From positions 2,108,001-2,172,000 of the forward strand of contig JANHCV010000003.1 in NCBI GenBank assembly GCA_025594325.1: 64,000 nt of DNA, in the 5' to 3' direction. This DNA comes from Blastocladiella emersonii ATCC 22665 (lineage: Eukaryota > Blastocladiomycota > Blastocladiomycetes > Blastocladiales > Blastocladiaceae). A model generated the notes under the pieces. That model was not told the DNA's origin. It ran no database searches and saw nothing but the letters and a program-made list of their open reading frames with translations. The stretch's first letter is position 1. Each line of letters begins with the position of its first letter. Below, in pieces: positions 51,395 to 63,888 of this stretch. Position numbers and translations under genes: made by a program.

Positions 51395-52657
51395 ATGGAG
51401 CAAATGAATGCAGACTTGATGCAACCGGCACATCAGCGGCTCCCAATCGAGGTTGTCGAGCTCATTCTCATTTTTGCGCTTGGGGGCTGCAGTAGTGCCG
51501 AAGAAGGCGATTGCGACCACGCGGCAACCCTACTTCGCGTCGTGCCACATCTCTCTCGCCTTCACAACTTCTTTCTTCGCAACACGCAGTGCCACCTGCT
51601 TTGGGACGTTGCCCTGTCGCCCGAGTCCAACTCGCTTCGCACTGCTCTCCTTGACTACTTTGTGTCACCCCCGCCTCCAACCGACGCGGATATATCTGGG
51701 TTTTACGCCGAGCTCGCGTCTGCGGCGGGTCGGATCGACCTGGTCACATCGTGGGAACGTGCAGGCGGCGACCCCCGCGCGGGCTCCTTGGCCGAGAGTG
51801 CGTTTGGCGTTGCACTCGCTGCTGGCCACGTCGAGGTGCTCGATTGGTGGTGGCCCAAGGCGGACTTTCAAATCGATTTCCGCGAGCTGTTTGACGAAGC
51901 ATTCGGGAGAGACCATGGTCCGGTGATCAAGTGGCTCGTCGAAAACTTTGACGAGGACAGCAGCTCCAGCTGTTTTGAAGGCCTGGTAGAACCCAAGCGC
52001 TACGACAAGTTTGACGATGAGGATGACGTCTGGGGAGTGTGTTCAAGCGATTCCGACTACACGCTCTTCTTGGAATACGCTTCCAAAGACCTGGTCAAGA
52101 ACGCCATCAATGACGGCCTTCTAAGCATCCTTGACTGCCTCCCACTCGAGGAATTGGGCCACCGCGACGACTGGGCACATCTAGTCAACTGGCCGCAGGC
52201 GATTCGTGATGCCATCAAGCGCGACGAACCGCGGCTGCTCGAGTGGGTCGCGAAACCTCCCCGCGCATTTTTTGTGGAGCGCACCCAAATGTACCCCTTC
52301 CTCTTCGGCCAGGCGAAGGAAGCTACCACCGCCGCCGAACCCACAATCACGCCTTTCCACGACCTTACACGTGGATCAACGTCAAAGCCCCTCCTTGACT
52401 TGGCCACTGATGCGGGCGCGATCAAGTGCCTCAACTGGCTTGACCAGCAGCGTGAGTCGGAACAGCGGCGTGATGCGAAGCCGTTGCCCGGCTCACGCGA
52501 GTTTGGCATCGCCTGTGTCATCGAAGCCGCGAAACGCAGGGATGCCAAGACGGTCGAGTGGTGGGTCAAGTCCGGCCAACTCGACGAGGCTCGGATCGAG
52601 CAGGTCAAAAACGTCTTGAGTTTGGCCCAGGCACTCGAGGAGGCGTCCCGCCTGTAA
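51395..52657 (+). CDS. F-box-like/ankyrin-like protein, lineage-specific
   Basis: 420 residues, no intron. The N-terminus QRLPIEVVELILIFAL resembles a short F-box (LPxEvvexIl), a Skp1-binding motif. The rest consists of helical pieces reminiscent of degenerate ankyrin units: ELASAAGRIDLVTSWERAGG, FGVALAAGHVEVLDWWWPKA, DEAFGRDHGPVIKWLVENFD and ACVIEAAKRRDAKTVEWWVK. Such proteins often form expanded families as substrate adaptors; a decayed relative sits in both duplication arms. Domain labels are by eye only. It lies wholly in the spacer between the arms. Confidence 0.72.
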   Translation: MEQMNADLMQPAHQRLPIEVVELILIFALGGCSSAEEGDCDHAATLLRVVPHLSRLHNFFLRNTQCHLLWDVALSPESNSLRTALLDYFVSPPPPTDADISGFYAELASAAGRIDLVTSWERAGGDPRAGSLAESAFGVALAAGHVEVLDWWWPKADFQIDFRELFDEAFGRDHGPVIKWLVENFDEDSSSSCFEGLVEPKRYDKFDDEDDVWGVCSSDSDYTLFLEYASKDLVKNAINDGLLSILDCLPLEELGHRDDWAHLVNWPQAIRDAIKRDEPRLLEWVAKPPRAFFVERTQMYPFLFGQAKEATTAAEPTITPFHDLTRGSTSKPLLDLATDAGAIKCLNWLDQQRESEQRRDAKPLPGSREFGIACVIEAAKRRDAKTVEWWVKSGQLDEARIEQVKNVLSLAQALEEASRL

Positions 52658-53265
52658 CAGTCGAGCGACGATACGGCTGTGAGCTGTTCTTATTCGTACA
52701 AATATATTATATATCAACGCCCGTGGCTACAACCTGAACCTGAACCTGAACTTGAACCTTAGTAAGGCAGTTGAAAGAGATGCGGCAGCAGGATCGTACC
52801 GCGACTCCGCTGCTCCGACCTTGCGTTCGCACACTTTCCCGTTCGATACGCTGCGTCACTGGCAGCTTTTTTTATTCAAGAATCAGCTTGTGTTATCCCA
52901 TGTGATACTAACCGACCGGGTGTTACTAACCAACCGGGGTTTGGAGGCGGGAGGCCAAGGCGTTTGCGCGTAAGGGGATGCTTGTCTTCAACCACTACGA
53001 ACGTACGAAATAATTAGACGGGAACCTTCGCACTAACTTCGTTTGAGGAACTTGTACCGGAGGGTCAAGGTTCAAGAAGCGAGTGTGCGAGCCGCGAGAC
53101 AGTTGGAGACGCGTCGCGAAATCGCGTGATCGGCTTGGCGTGGCGTCGCCCTGGGCTCGACGCCCGCTCGTTGTGAGTCCTCACTCCTCGGCCGCCTTCA
53201 GGCTTGCTGCTCCCTCGACGTTTTTTCTCCTTGCAGACCACCCTCGACCATTGCAACGTAATCTC
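52658..53265. other. Intergenic with AACCTG hexamer repeat
   Basis: 608 bp, A/T-rich just after the stop (52680-52715). It contains the hexamer run at 52731-52760 and the presumed promoter of the LRR gene. A possible acceptor (CCTTGCAG near 53236) could mark a 5' UTR intron. Confidence 0.45.
52731..52760. repeat. (AACCTG) hexamer microsatellite
   Basis: Three to four exact AACCTG units followed by AACTTG and AACCTT. On the other strand this is CAGGTT. Confidence 0.8.
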
Positions 53266-54984
53266 ATGAACCCGCTCGTAACGCTCAACCTGCCGCGTAT
53301 CTACAACAAGATCCTGTGCTACGCGGTCAAGCAGCACGACGACGAGGAGGACCTCGAGGGCATGCTCGAGTACTCGCGCGTCATGCTCCAGGAGCAGATC
53401 CCGGGCGTGCAGCGCGCCATTCTGCAGCGCTGCCCACAGCTGTCGCTCAACTCGGCGACCTCGTGCGGCGACCTGTTCCTGCTCAACAAGTGGGCGTCGC
53501 TCGGTCTCCCGCTCCAATGCTGCTTCTGGGCGCTCGAGGACGCGTACCGCCACCGGTTCCTCTCGACGCTCGAGTGGTGTCGCGACTCGGGCGCGCTCGA
53601 CATGGAAGACCTCCTCGAGGAACTCGACGCGGGCTACTCCAAGGACAACGAGTTTTACGTCACCCTCGGCCTTCGCACGCCGTTTGACGAGGCCCATTTT
53701 CTCGAACAACACCCGTCGCCCATCATGGAGGTCGACGCCAAGACGCTCGCCGCGTGCGCCAACGTCGCCTCAGGCCAGACTCGAATGCTGCAGCTGTGCC
53801 GCCATCCCGTCTCCCTCAACGGCATCGCGGCGCTCAACGCCGCCATGGCGAGCCCGGCGGCGGCGCCCACGTCGTTCACGATCAGCGAGAGCACTTTCGA
53901 TTTGCCGCGTCTGCTTTCGCTCAAGTTCCCCGCGACCATCAGAACCATTTCAGTTGATCGTCTCTGGTTTGGCGATGCCGAGCTCGCCGACATTGAGCGC
54001 GTTGTCCAGTGGCCGTCGTCCGTCGAGCGCTTCCTCTTTGAGGCGCTCGAGCTGACGGAGGATGTTGTTCCGTGCCTATTCTCCGGCTTGCCAACCTACC
54101 TCAACAAGTTCGAGATCCACGACAACCGCTTTGACGCTGACACGGCCGTGGCTCTCGCCCGCGTGCTTCCCGCCGGCCTCGCTTCGCTGCACATCCAGTT
54201 CAACTCGATCAACGGCTCCGTTTTCGCGCGCATGTGCCCGCACCTTCCGCTTGCGCTCCAGAAGCTGTACATCAGCCAGAACAAGCTGGGCGCCATCGAC
54301 CCAGCGACGGAATCGTGGTCCTTCCCGCCGGGGCTTACCGACCTGACTCTCGCGTTCGCCGAAATGGGCGACAACGGCACCCAGGCCCTCGCGGCGGCGC
54401 TCCCGTCCACGCGCCTTCAGTCGCTCGGGCTCATCAACCCCGACATGTCGACGCCCTGCCTCGCCATGATTTTCCGGCGCCTTCCGCAGACGCTCAAAAC
54501 GCTCTACCTTGTCCGCCTGCACCTCGACGACACGGCGATTCGTGCGCTGTCGGGCGCGTTCCTCAACGGGCTCAAGGAGCTCGACCTTCGCACCATCGAC
54601 TTCGCGAACGGGTGTCTCGCGCAGCTGATCCGCATGCTGCCGAGCTCGCTGCAGTCGCTGCACCTGGTCGATTCGCCGCTGCTGCTCGAGGACGCGCAGG
54701 CGCTCGCCGACCGGATGCCACCCGGGCTGCAGGTGCTCCAGCTCGAGCGGCAGCTGCTCAACGACGAGTCCGTGATGCTCCTCGCGCCGCGGCTCCCGCC
54801 CACGCTGACCAAGCTGACGCTCGCGAACAACGCTGACCTCTCCGACGTGGGCGCCGCGGTCCTGGCCGCGAACCTCCCGCCGGTCCTCACGAGCCTGAAC
54901 CTGCAGGGTACCGGTGTCACGGCCGCGGGCGAGGCGGCGATCCGTGCGGCCGCGCCGTGGACTCTGACCGAGCTGCTTGTCTGA
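53266..54984 (+). CDS. Leucine-rich-repeat protein, intact copy
   Basis: 572 residues from the ATG at 53266, no intron. The N-terminal 200 residues are helical (LPRIYNKILCYAVKQHDDEE, NKWASLGLPLQCCFWALEDA). From about residue 205, LRRs of the RNI-like type repeat every 23-28 residues: LKEIDL-type units such as LNKFEIHDNRFD, LASLHIQFNSING, LQKLYISQNKLG, LTDLTLAFAEMGDNG, LKELDLRTIDFANG, LQSLHLVDSPLL, LTKLTLANNADLSDVG and LTSLNLQGTGVTAAG. LRR arrays usually bind proteins; no specific partner can be named. The last 157 codons lie in the right arm of the inverted duplication. Confidence 0.85.
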   Translation: MNPLVTLNLPRIYNKILCYAVKQHDDEEDLEGMLEYSRVMLQEQIPGVQRAILQRCPQLSLNSATSCGDLFLLNKWASLGLPLQCCFWALEDAYRHRFLSTLEWCRDSGALDMEDLLEELDAGYSKDNEFYVTLGLRTPFDEAHFLEQHPSPIMEVDAKTLAACANVASGQTRMLQLCRHPVSLNGIAALNAAMASPAAAPTSFTISESTFDLPRLLSLKFPATIRTISVDRLWFGDAELADIERVVQWPSSVERFLFEALELTEDVVPCLFSGLPTYLNKFEIHDNRFDADTAVALARVLPAGLASLHIQFNSINGSVFARMCPHLPLALQKLYISQNKLGAIDPATESWSFPPGLTDLTLAFAEMGDNGTQALAAALPSTRLQSLGLINPDMSTPCLAMIFRRLPQTLKTLYLVRLHLDDTAIRALSGAFLNGLKELDLRTIDFANGCLAQLIRMLPSSLQSLHLVDSPLLLEDAQALADRMPPGLQVLQLERQLLNDESVMLLAPRLPPTLTKLTLANNADLSDVGAAVLAANLPPVLTSLNLQGTGVTAAGEAAIRAAAPWTLTELLV

Positions 54985-55398
54985 TTTGTTCAATCGTTGG
55001 TAATGTTCCTGCTTCTATGCATACATACGCAAGAGTTCATTTGTGTTCCGTTCCTATTGTCGTTGGATTCGTCTCAGCTTGGCGAGGACGTGAAGCTCGT
55101 TGAGATGCGCGCCGTCCAACGTGTGGGATCATCCGCCTGACGTGACACGCGGTCCTCGCTCTCCGGTTCGCCAGTTGAAAACCAAACGCGAAGCCATATG
55201 GTGCCTCTCAAGGAAAGTAGTCCGCCCAGCGCTGCAGGTGGGCCATGGACGTGCCGCGCCACTCACGTGTGCCGCTCCAAGGATCGTGAAGCTGCGCAAT
55301 CCGGTGAGCGTTGCGCCTGTGCACTCGACTGCGCCGGATTCGCATACACGGTAAAGCCATACGCTGTGCAGTTCAATCTGGCCGACGGCGAATTTGAG

Positions 55399-55723
55399 CT
55401 AAACAAGGAGGGCCGACTGATGCTCGCGTGTCAGACGGAGGAGGCAGGGGTGCGGGGGTGCGGAGGCTGAGAGCTCAAGCAACATCGTGTCGCGGAGCTG
55501 TTTGTGTGCGGTTGCAGCGCGCCGAAGGTGCTCGCCCATCGGCTCGTGGAGAAGAAGTTGCCGGGAACGACGCGGAGCAAGCACAGTGCGTGTTGCTGGG
55601 ACCGCGGCGCGGTGCGCCAAGTCGCCGCCGCAGTTGGCCAAGGAGTACGAGCAGGTGGACGATCTCGATGGGCAGGCGGTGCTGCACGAATTGGAGCAAG
55701 TCTTCTTCATTTGTGTGCTCCAT
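55399..55723 (-). pseudogene. Decayed F-box-like fragment, right copy
   Basis: Mirror image of 50031..50355, with identical reading frames and lesions, so the decay predates the duplication. Confidence 0.55.
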
Positions 55724-56021
55724 GGTAGCCGGTATCGTTGCTGCTCACCGTCTTCGTGGGATCGGGAGTGCAAGCCGCGCTGACGAGGCCTCGCGCGAGT
55801 CGACCTGACTAAATAACGACCGCCGTGCGAGGTTTCTCCTCTTCTCAGCTTTCAGATGACCTTGAGGGCGAGAGACAACGACGAGGATGTCCGACGAGCG
55901 CAACGCACCGTGGCCGCTTTGCTCACGCGCGCTCGTCGTCGTTGACCGTCAAGACGCGCGCACTCAACAACCATCAAGACACACACAAGCAAGGAGACGA
56001 GCAGCAAGGTGGAGCATGTAA

Positions 56022-57395
<1,374 letters not shown>

Positions 57396-59033
57396 GCAGC
57401 TCGCTCCTCGCCTCGCCTCCAAGCACCACCAGCAGTAGTCCAAGCTCCTGCACCTTCTTTGTCATTCCCTCCCCTTTGTTCACTAACCGGCTATTCTCAT
57501 AGCCCCAAACACGCTATCCCAATGCAATCAACATGTTGCCCCTGAATCCACCTTTGTTCTCCCCGTGGGCTTGCCTTGAAGTCGTCCATGTCTCGTGTGC
57601 CCTTGCCTGCCAACCTTCTAGTATGTGCACTGAGTGCCTATCGAGAACGCCGGCGAGGAGAGTGCCGAGTGAGTCTGGCGAGTGCGCATGGAGTGGCGAG
57701 CTGCAGCTGCCATGGTCCGGCCACGGCCATCAAGGGGCGAGTGGCCCTCGTTCCACGCTGTTTCCGGCACAAACGCGAGCTCTGCGAGACAACGATGAGC
57801 GGTCGGTTACCTTGGCGACGGGACGACAAGCATCGAGATGATGTTTAGCGCGGACACGCCGTGCGTGAGACAGCGTCACCTCAACCCCCTTCCCCTCTTC
57901 CTCGCCTGCCTCGTCACATCGTGATACTAATCAACCCAAGAACGCCCGTGTAGCCAGTCTCGTGTCTCCCTGACTATCTCAAGGGAGCGGGAGCTTCACG
58001 CAAAGGAGGTCGCGAGACGCGCGCGAGACATCAGCTGACTGGTCATTATTCGACGCGTCTAGCGCCGAAGCGCTCGAGCGCTTCGTGAACGCCACATCCC
58101 TCTGCGCCCATCAACGACGCGGAGCCCTGTGGCTCCGCAGACAATTTTACGGGAGAGAATATTAATTGGAAGCAAATGAGGCGAACAAAAAATGCGTGAA
58201 AGGTGCGGCACGAGCGCTGCGTAGGGTCACGACCGCGGCGCTTCCGCGAGGAACGGCCATACGACTTCGGGCGAGATGCCGATGCGGCTGAGGAACGCAT
58301 TGAGCCCAATGATTAGGCAAAGCTTGGGCTTCGTTTTCAGGGTGTCAGTCAGCGTGGCCTGGAACTTGGAGTCGCACAGCGCTGCAGGCGCGAGTCGTTC
58401 AAGCTCGACAAAGAACTGAGTCTCTCCGCTCCAGAGCAGCCAGAAGATCGCAAAGTGAAACCAGGCCGAGCTCAAGATCAATTCAGCGATATAAACGAAC
58501 GCATAGGGCGGTGAAGTGTACGATGTGATGAATCGCGCGTTGTTTCTACGCCGAGAGCGCGCCGATCACGGACCCGCAAGGAAGCTGAACGAGCGCACCC
58601 ATGATCCGAGCGCTACAGTGGGCTCGAGTGTCGAGCGTGAGGGTCGGATCACGCACAGATGACCAACGCGGGTCCTATATAAACGCGTCCTTCGCACCCG
58701 CTCTCGGCCGTAAAGTCAAGTGCCGAGCGCACGCCTTGGCTGGCCACCCCCTCCATTGGTTCAATCCCGTCGCATCCCGCGATCGTTTTGTTTTCGTGAA
58801 CACGAGGCCGCCGAGATTATCCGAAGCACATGGTCTCCTAGGTTTATTGTTTCAACGACATTTCTCGGCGGAAACTAAAAGCGGAGCAGTTGAGCGCGTG
58901 GCCATGGACGCGCAGCGCCACAGCGTGGTTCAAGTCGCGTCGTGTTTTCAACCCATTTCGCACCCTTCGCAGCGGCACTGACCTGAAAGATGCCCGGCTC
59001 TGTGTCGTTTGATGGATTATATTCCCTATTCAA
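57396..59033. other. Long gap between H4 and the clathrin-like gene
   Basis: 1.6 kb with no gene I can support. A minus-strand ORF at 58227-58481 (FHFAIFWLLWSG, LCLIIGLNAFLSRIG) is hydrophobic but matches nothing I recognise. TATATAAA at 58676-58683 is a good TATA box without an obvious downstream ORF. The 3' ends of both flanking genes lie here. Confidence 0.4.
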
Positions 59034-62000
59034 TCAATAAAAATGGCCACCTGCGTCGATTTGCCCGAACGTGTGCACAACGTGTCGCAGGAGCGCGGAG
59101 ACCTCGAGCATGTCGGAAACGGCCTTGCCAACCACGCGCCACACGGCCGGGTCGTCGACGAGGTTCGCGAGCTCGAACGCGCTACACGAAGAGGAAGAGA
59201 TATCAGTTATCGGTCGCGGCGGTCTCCCAGGGCCGCTCTCGTACCGCTCGAGATCACGCAGCTCATCCACGAGCACCAGCGACGCCTCCTCGTACGCGCC
59301 GTGGGCGAGGAGCAGGTTGTACGCGTGTTCCGGGTACCCGAGGAGGATCGCCGACCGCGACACGGCGTACACGTCGGCGCGCGCGACGAGTTTTGGGTGC
59401 GTGAGCAGGAGCGCCATTTCCTACACCAGACCTCGTCAGCAACGCGCTCGTCGAGCTTGACCCGTGAAAGCGTACCTCGGTATCGCCGAGCAACATGCTG
59501 ACGAGGAACAGCAGCGTGACCATAGCCGACGACGACTCGAGGACGCGCGCCGCGATCGCGCTGCGCAGCACGCGGTACACGAGCGCGAGCCGCTCGCCGC
59601 GCATCAGCGCCTCGACCATGACGGTCAGCGGCTGCAGCGCGGGCGGCGCCGGTGGCGGTTCGGGCGCCGAGTCCGTCCCCTCCTCGTCGTCCGCAATCTC
59701 GCCGGGCTTGTCCTCGACCGTGATCGCCGCTGCCGCCGCGGCCGCACGCGAGGCCGCGTCGGCCGGGATCGGCGGGACCGCGGGCACACCGTCGCCTCCG
59801 CTGGGCGGCGTCGTCGCGCCGGGCGTTGTCGGAGTCGCCGGCCGCGACCCGCCCACAGATCCCGTATCCCCGCCACCAGTGAGCGAGACACTCAGCGACG
59901 CCGACGACGCCGAGGGCGTGATCGGGGTCAGCGGCGTGAGGGGCGGCGGCTGGTGGTAGATGGACGCGTAGCTGGACCCGGTCCCGCCGGCGGCGGCCGC
60001 GGGCGTCCACGTCTCGGCGATCTTCATGATCTCGCGCCATAGGAGCGACACGGGCTCGCTGTCGGGCGTGCACGCTAGCACGACCGTCGGCGCGGCCGAC
60101 GTGGACCCGGGCGGCTGCGACAGCGTGACGGTCGATGCGGCAGTCGAGTCTGCAGAGCTGGACGCGTCCTTGGACGATGACGACGCGGTCGAACCGCCAA
60201 AGGTGCCCTTGCTCCCGTCACTGGGTGGCGACGATGACGAGGCCGCCGGGACGACGAGCTTGACGAGCGGGGTCTCGGGGAACAGCGTCTCGAGCATGTT
60301 GGCAAAGTAGTCATCGACAGCACGCGGCGGGTGCGGGTTGACGGGCGCGGGCGTGTTGCCCGAACCCACGGCGACGGTGGTACGCACACCACCCGGCGTC
60401 GCGCCCGTGATGGCTGCGATGGTCGCCTCGTCGAGCTGCAGCGTCTTGACCGACGGGCTGCCTGAAGTCATCGCGGGCGCGGGCGGCTGCTGCTCGGTGA
60501 GTTCGGGTCCGAGCTCGACCATGGCCTCGGCCCACGCGGCGGGCGACGCGCGCGCGAGGAGACGCAGGAACACGCGCTCCATGACGCGCGGACCGTGCGG
60601 GACCCGCGAGTACTGGAAAGCCGCGCGGTACCGGTCTTTCGCCACGCACAGCTCCATGGCGACTTTTGGGTCGAAGAACGAGTACGTCCGGAGCGCTGTC
60701 ACCATTTTCTACACGAGAAGGGTGAGTGTCAGCCGATCTGCTACAGTTGGTAGTGAGGTCGAGACGCGTACGTCGGGATCCTGCGCGCCGAGCAACCGAA
60801 TGAGCGTCGTCTGCAGCGGCCCAAACTTCTCCTGGTCAATGACGGTCGCGGTGAGGAACGCCGCCGCGGACCGCGGACCCGCGCGCGCGAGGAGGAGGTC
60901 GGCCATGTGCTGGAGGAACGACGTGTCGCTCGACTGGGTCTGCGCCATGGACAGCGCGTACTCGAGTGCGCGCGGCGCCTCGACCGTCGTGGGGTCCGCT
61001 GGTGCTGCCAGCTGCCCGGCAGGGGACTCGATGGCGCCGTCCGCTTCAGCCTCGGATGCCGCCGCCGCGGCAGCAGCAGCAGCGGTAGCTGCCGCCGCCC
61101 GGGACCGCCGCAGCTCGCGGTCCGCGCCGAGCAGCCGCGAAAGCGTCGACATATCCGCGGGCCGGTGCCCGGTCGCGCGGACGTACGCGAGCAGCTCGTC
61201 GAACTGGCCCTGGTTGGCGAGGAGCCGGACGGCCTTGTGGTGGGTCCCCGTGGCGCGGTACGCGAGCAGGGCGTGCGGGGCGAGCGAGTCGAGGAAGCTG
61301 AGCACGTCGCCGAGGGGTTCCGACAGCGTAAGCTTCCCCGCAACAACGACGCCGCTGTTCGCGTCGGCGTGCGGGCTCATGGGCCGGGACGACGCCTTGA
61401 TCCCGCCACTCCCCGCGCTGCTGGTACTTCCGGGCCGACCCATATACCCGGGCGTGAGCATGGCGGCGAGCGTCTCGACGCGGTTGAGCTCGAGCGCGGC
61501 GGTCGCGAGCGCCGTGGACTCGGGCGCGTCGAGCGTGCGGTGCGCCGCGAGCGCGCACAGGAACGCGAGCGTCGAGACCTGGTGGTCGGTGCCTAGCGCG
61601 CGCAGCGCCGTCTGGACCGTCGGGAACTCGTAGTTGCCCATCTTCATAGCGAAATACGCCGCCTCGTCGAACTCGCCGTTCGCGAGCATCCGCCGCAGGA
61701 ACTCGAGCTCGCTCGTGATCGGCCGCGGCGGGTCGGGCAGGATCACGGACGCCGGCGGCGCGGAGCTCGCGGGACGGCCAGTGCCGCCACCAGCGGCGGT
61801 CCCGATGCTTTGCGCGATGCTCGCGCGGTCGTCGGGCACACCCGTGCTTGGCGCGCCGTCGGTCGGCGACTGCGGCGGCGGCGAGCTCACGGTCGAGAAC
61901 CGGTGGTGGTCGTCGCCCGACGCGGTGCCCGCGCTGCGCGCGGCGGACGGGAATCCGGCGCCGGAGCCGTCGGAGCCCGATCCGGACAGCGTGCGCTGGA

Positions 62001-63888
62001 GGCTCGTGGCGCCTGGCGCAGCAGCAGTAGCGGGGGCGGCCGTCGATGGCGAGTGGTCCGTCGTCGTGCCCGCGGCCGCGACGCTGCCGAGCGAGGACGC
62101 GGGCGGCCCGCTGGACCCACCATTCAACCGCGCAGTCGGCGTGTAGTCGAGGGTGAGCACAACGCCGCGCGAGTCGATGAGGCAGACCTGGCCGAGGTTC
62201 GGGACCGATGCGACGGCGACGGGCTCGACGCCGGCGGGCAGGGCCTGGCGCTGGACGGCGACCTCGAGGTGGTCGATGACGAGGACCTGGCCGCGGTGGG
62301 TGAGGAGGACGAGTGTGTGGTCGCTGACGATGACCATGCGGACGACCACGTCGTCGATGGGGAGCGGGAGCGGGACGCGCATGAGCTTGGCGTTCGGGTG
62401 GGCGACGCTCTCGCGGATCGGGACCACGGTGAAGACGAGCTGCGTCGGCCTGCGCGCCACGAGGTACAGGAACAGACCGTCGCGGTTGCGGTGCAGGCAC
62501 GCCGTGTCGCCCTTGATGGGCTGCGACCCGTCCTTTTCGACCGAGTACAGCTGGTGCATGGCGGCGGCGCCGCCGCCGCTCGGCGACGCGCGCCCGATCA
62601 CCAGCATCCACTTGGGCTCGATCTCGTCGTCCACGTCAATGTGCACGATCCCGGACTCGGCAATGTCCTCGAACAGGTCAAAGATGGGCACGGGCGCAGG
62701 GTCGCTCGCGCCGGGCGTCGGCGGGACGCTGATGGTCCACACGGCGTCGGCGGCCGCGACGACCAGCGTCAGCTCGCTGAGCCACCGGTAGTAGATGGGT
62801 GGCGCGGTCAGGGAGACGCCGAGCAGCTTGAACCGGTTGTCGAGGTCAAACGCCTGCAGCGCCGTGTCGGAGCACGTCGCGAGCAGGTTGCGGTGCGGGT
62901 GCAGCGCGAGGCTGTCGCCCGTCAGCGCCTTGCGCGTGCTGGCGGCGGGCGACAGGCGGTGGTCCTGGCGCAGCGGGATGATGAACAGCACGCGGTCCTT
63001 GAGCACGGCAATGGCGCGCGGCGACGGGAACGAGACGCGGTGCTGGCGGTTCGAGAGCTCGGCGAAGCCGGCGACCTGTAGAGGAAGATCGGTTAGCGCG
63101 CGAGTCGCATGGTGAGGATCTGGATAAGCCGCGCGTACCAGAAGGTTCTTGCGGATCGAGAGACCGGGCGACGCGATGGCGGGCGACTGGAGGTCGTTGA
63201 GCGGCACCCCGCCGCTGCTCCCGCCCCCGCTACCGTTGCTCGACATGGAGTTGGCCGTGACGGGCGAGTCGACGGGTGTCGTAGGCGACAGCAGGCCGCG
63301 CGCGGGGATCCGTTCGCGGTTGAGTCGTGGAGATGGCAGCGAGGCGGGCATGGACGTGGCGGCAGCCGCGGCGGTCGGAGCCATTACGGGCGATGGGGGG
63401 TCGGCGTGCTCCTGGTTCGGGCTGGACGGGCTCGAGGGTCCCGAGCTCCGAGGCGGGGTGACGCGCGGACTGCTCAGGCCCGAGCTGTTGTTGGCGTGGT
63501 ATGGCGACGCGGTCCACGCTGCGGGCGCCGGCGGCGGCGAGATCGGGCCGGGCATCGAGTCGCTCTGCAGCGACGCCGTCCGGTGCGGCTCATGTAGCGG
63601 CGGCGGCAGCGGCTCATGGTGCGACGCGGACGCCGAGGAGGAGCGCGGATCCGAGGACCCGGCGACATCCTGGAAGCTGTTGGTGCGCACACCGTCGGCA
63701 CCGCCCGAGCTGCCGTCGGACCCGATACGGTCCGAGGACGACGCGCGCGAGCCGAACGAGCGCGCGAGGAGCGGGCTCGAGGAGTGGGTCGGCGAGTGCG
63801 CGGCGGACGTTGGGCTGTGCGCGCTCAGCGCCGAGCGCAGGCTCGCGGCCTCGTGGCGCGGTGGGTAGTAGGGCCCGCTGCCGCTCAT
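59034..63888 (-). CDS. Divergent clathrin-heavy-chain-like protein
   Basis: Five exons: 63888..63139, 63075..60772, 60708..59476, 59420..59245 and 59181..59034 (1,536 residues). Introns are 63, 63, 55 and 63 bp. A Ser/Pro-rich head of about 250 residues precedes a clathrin-type propeller: RVSFPSPRAIAVLKD, IYYRWLSELTLVV, EPKWMLVIGRA, QLYSVEKDGSQPIKGDTACL and VLVIDHLE. The linker/leg follows: FLRRMLANGEFDEAAYFAMK, LLANQGQFDELLAYVRATGH, FGPLQTTLIRLLGAQDPD and YSFFDPKVAMELC. A low-complexity stretch (about 1080-1300) replaces much of the leg. The end, AYEEASLVLVDELRDLER joined to AFELANLVDDPAVW, matches the CHC repeat YEEAF...LDRAYEFAERCNEPAVW. No trimerisation domain is present, so triskelion assembly is doubtful. 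Confidence 0.75.

Noticed and set aside
58227-58481. 84-residue hydrophobic minus-strand ORF in the long gap
   Set aside because: No family resemblance, weak GC3 bias and no clear promoter. Too little support for a CDS.
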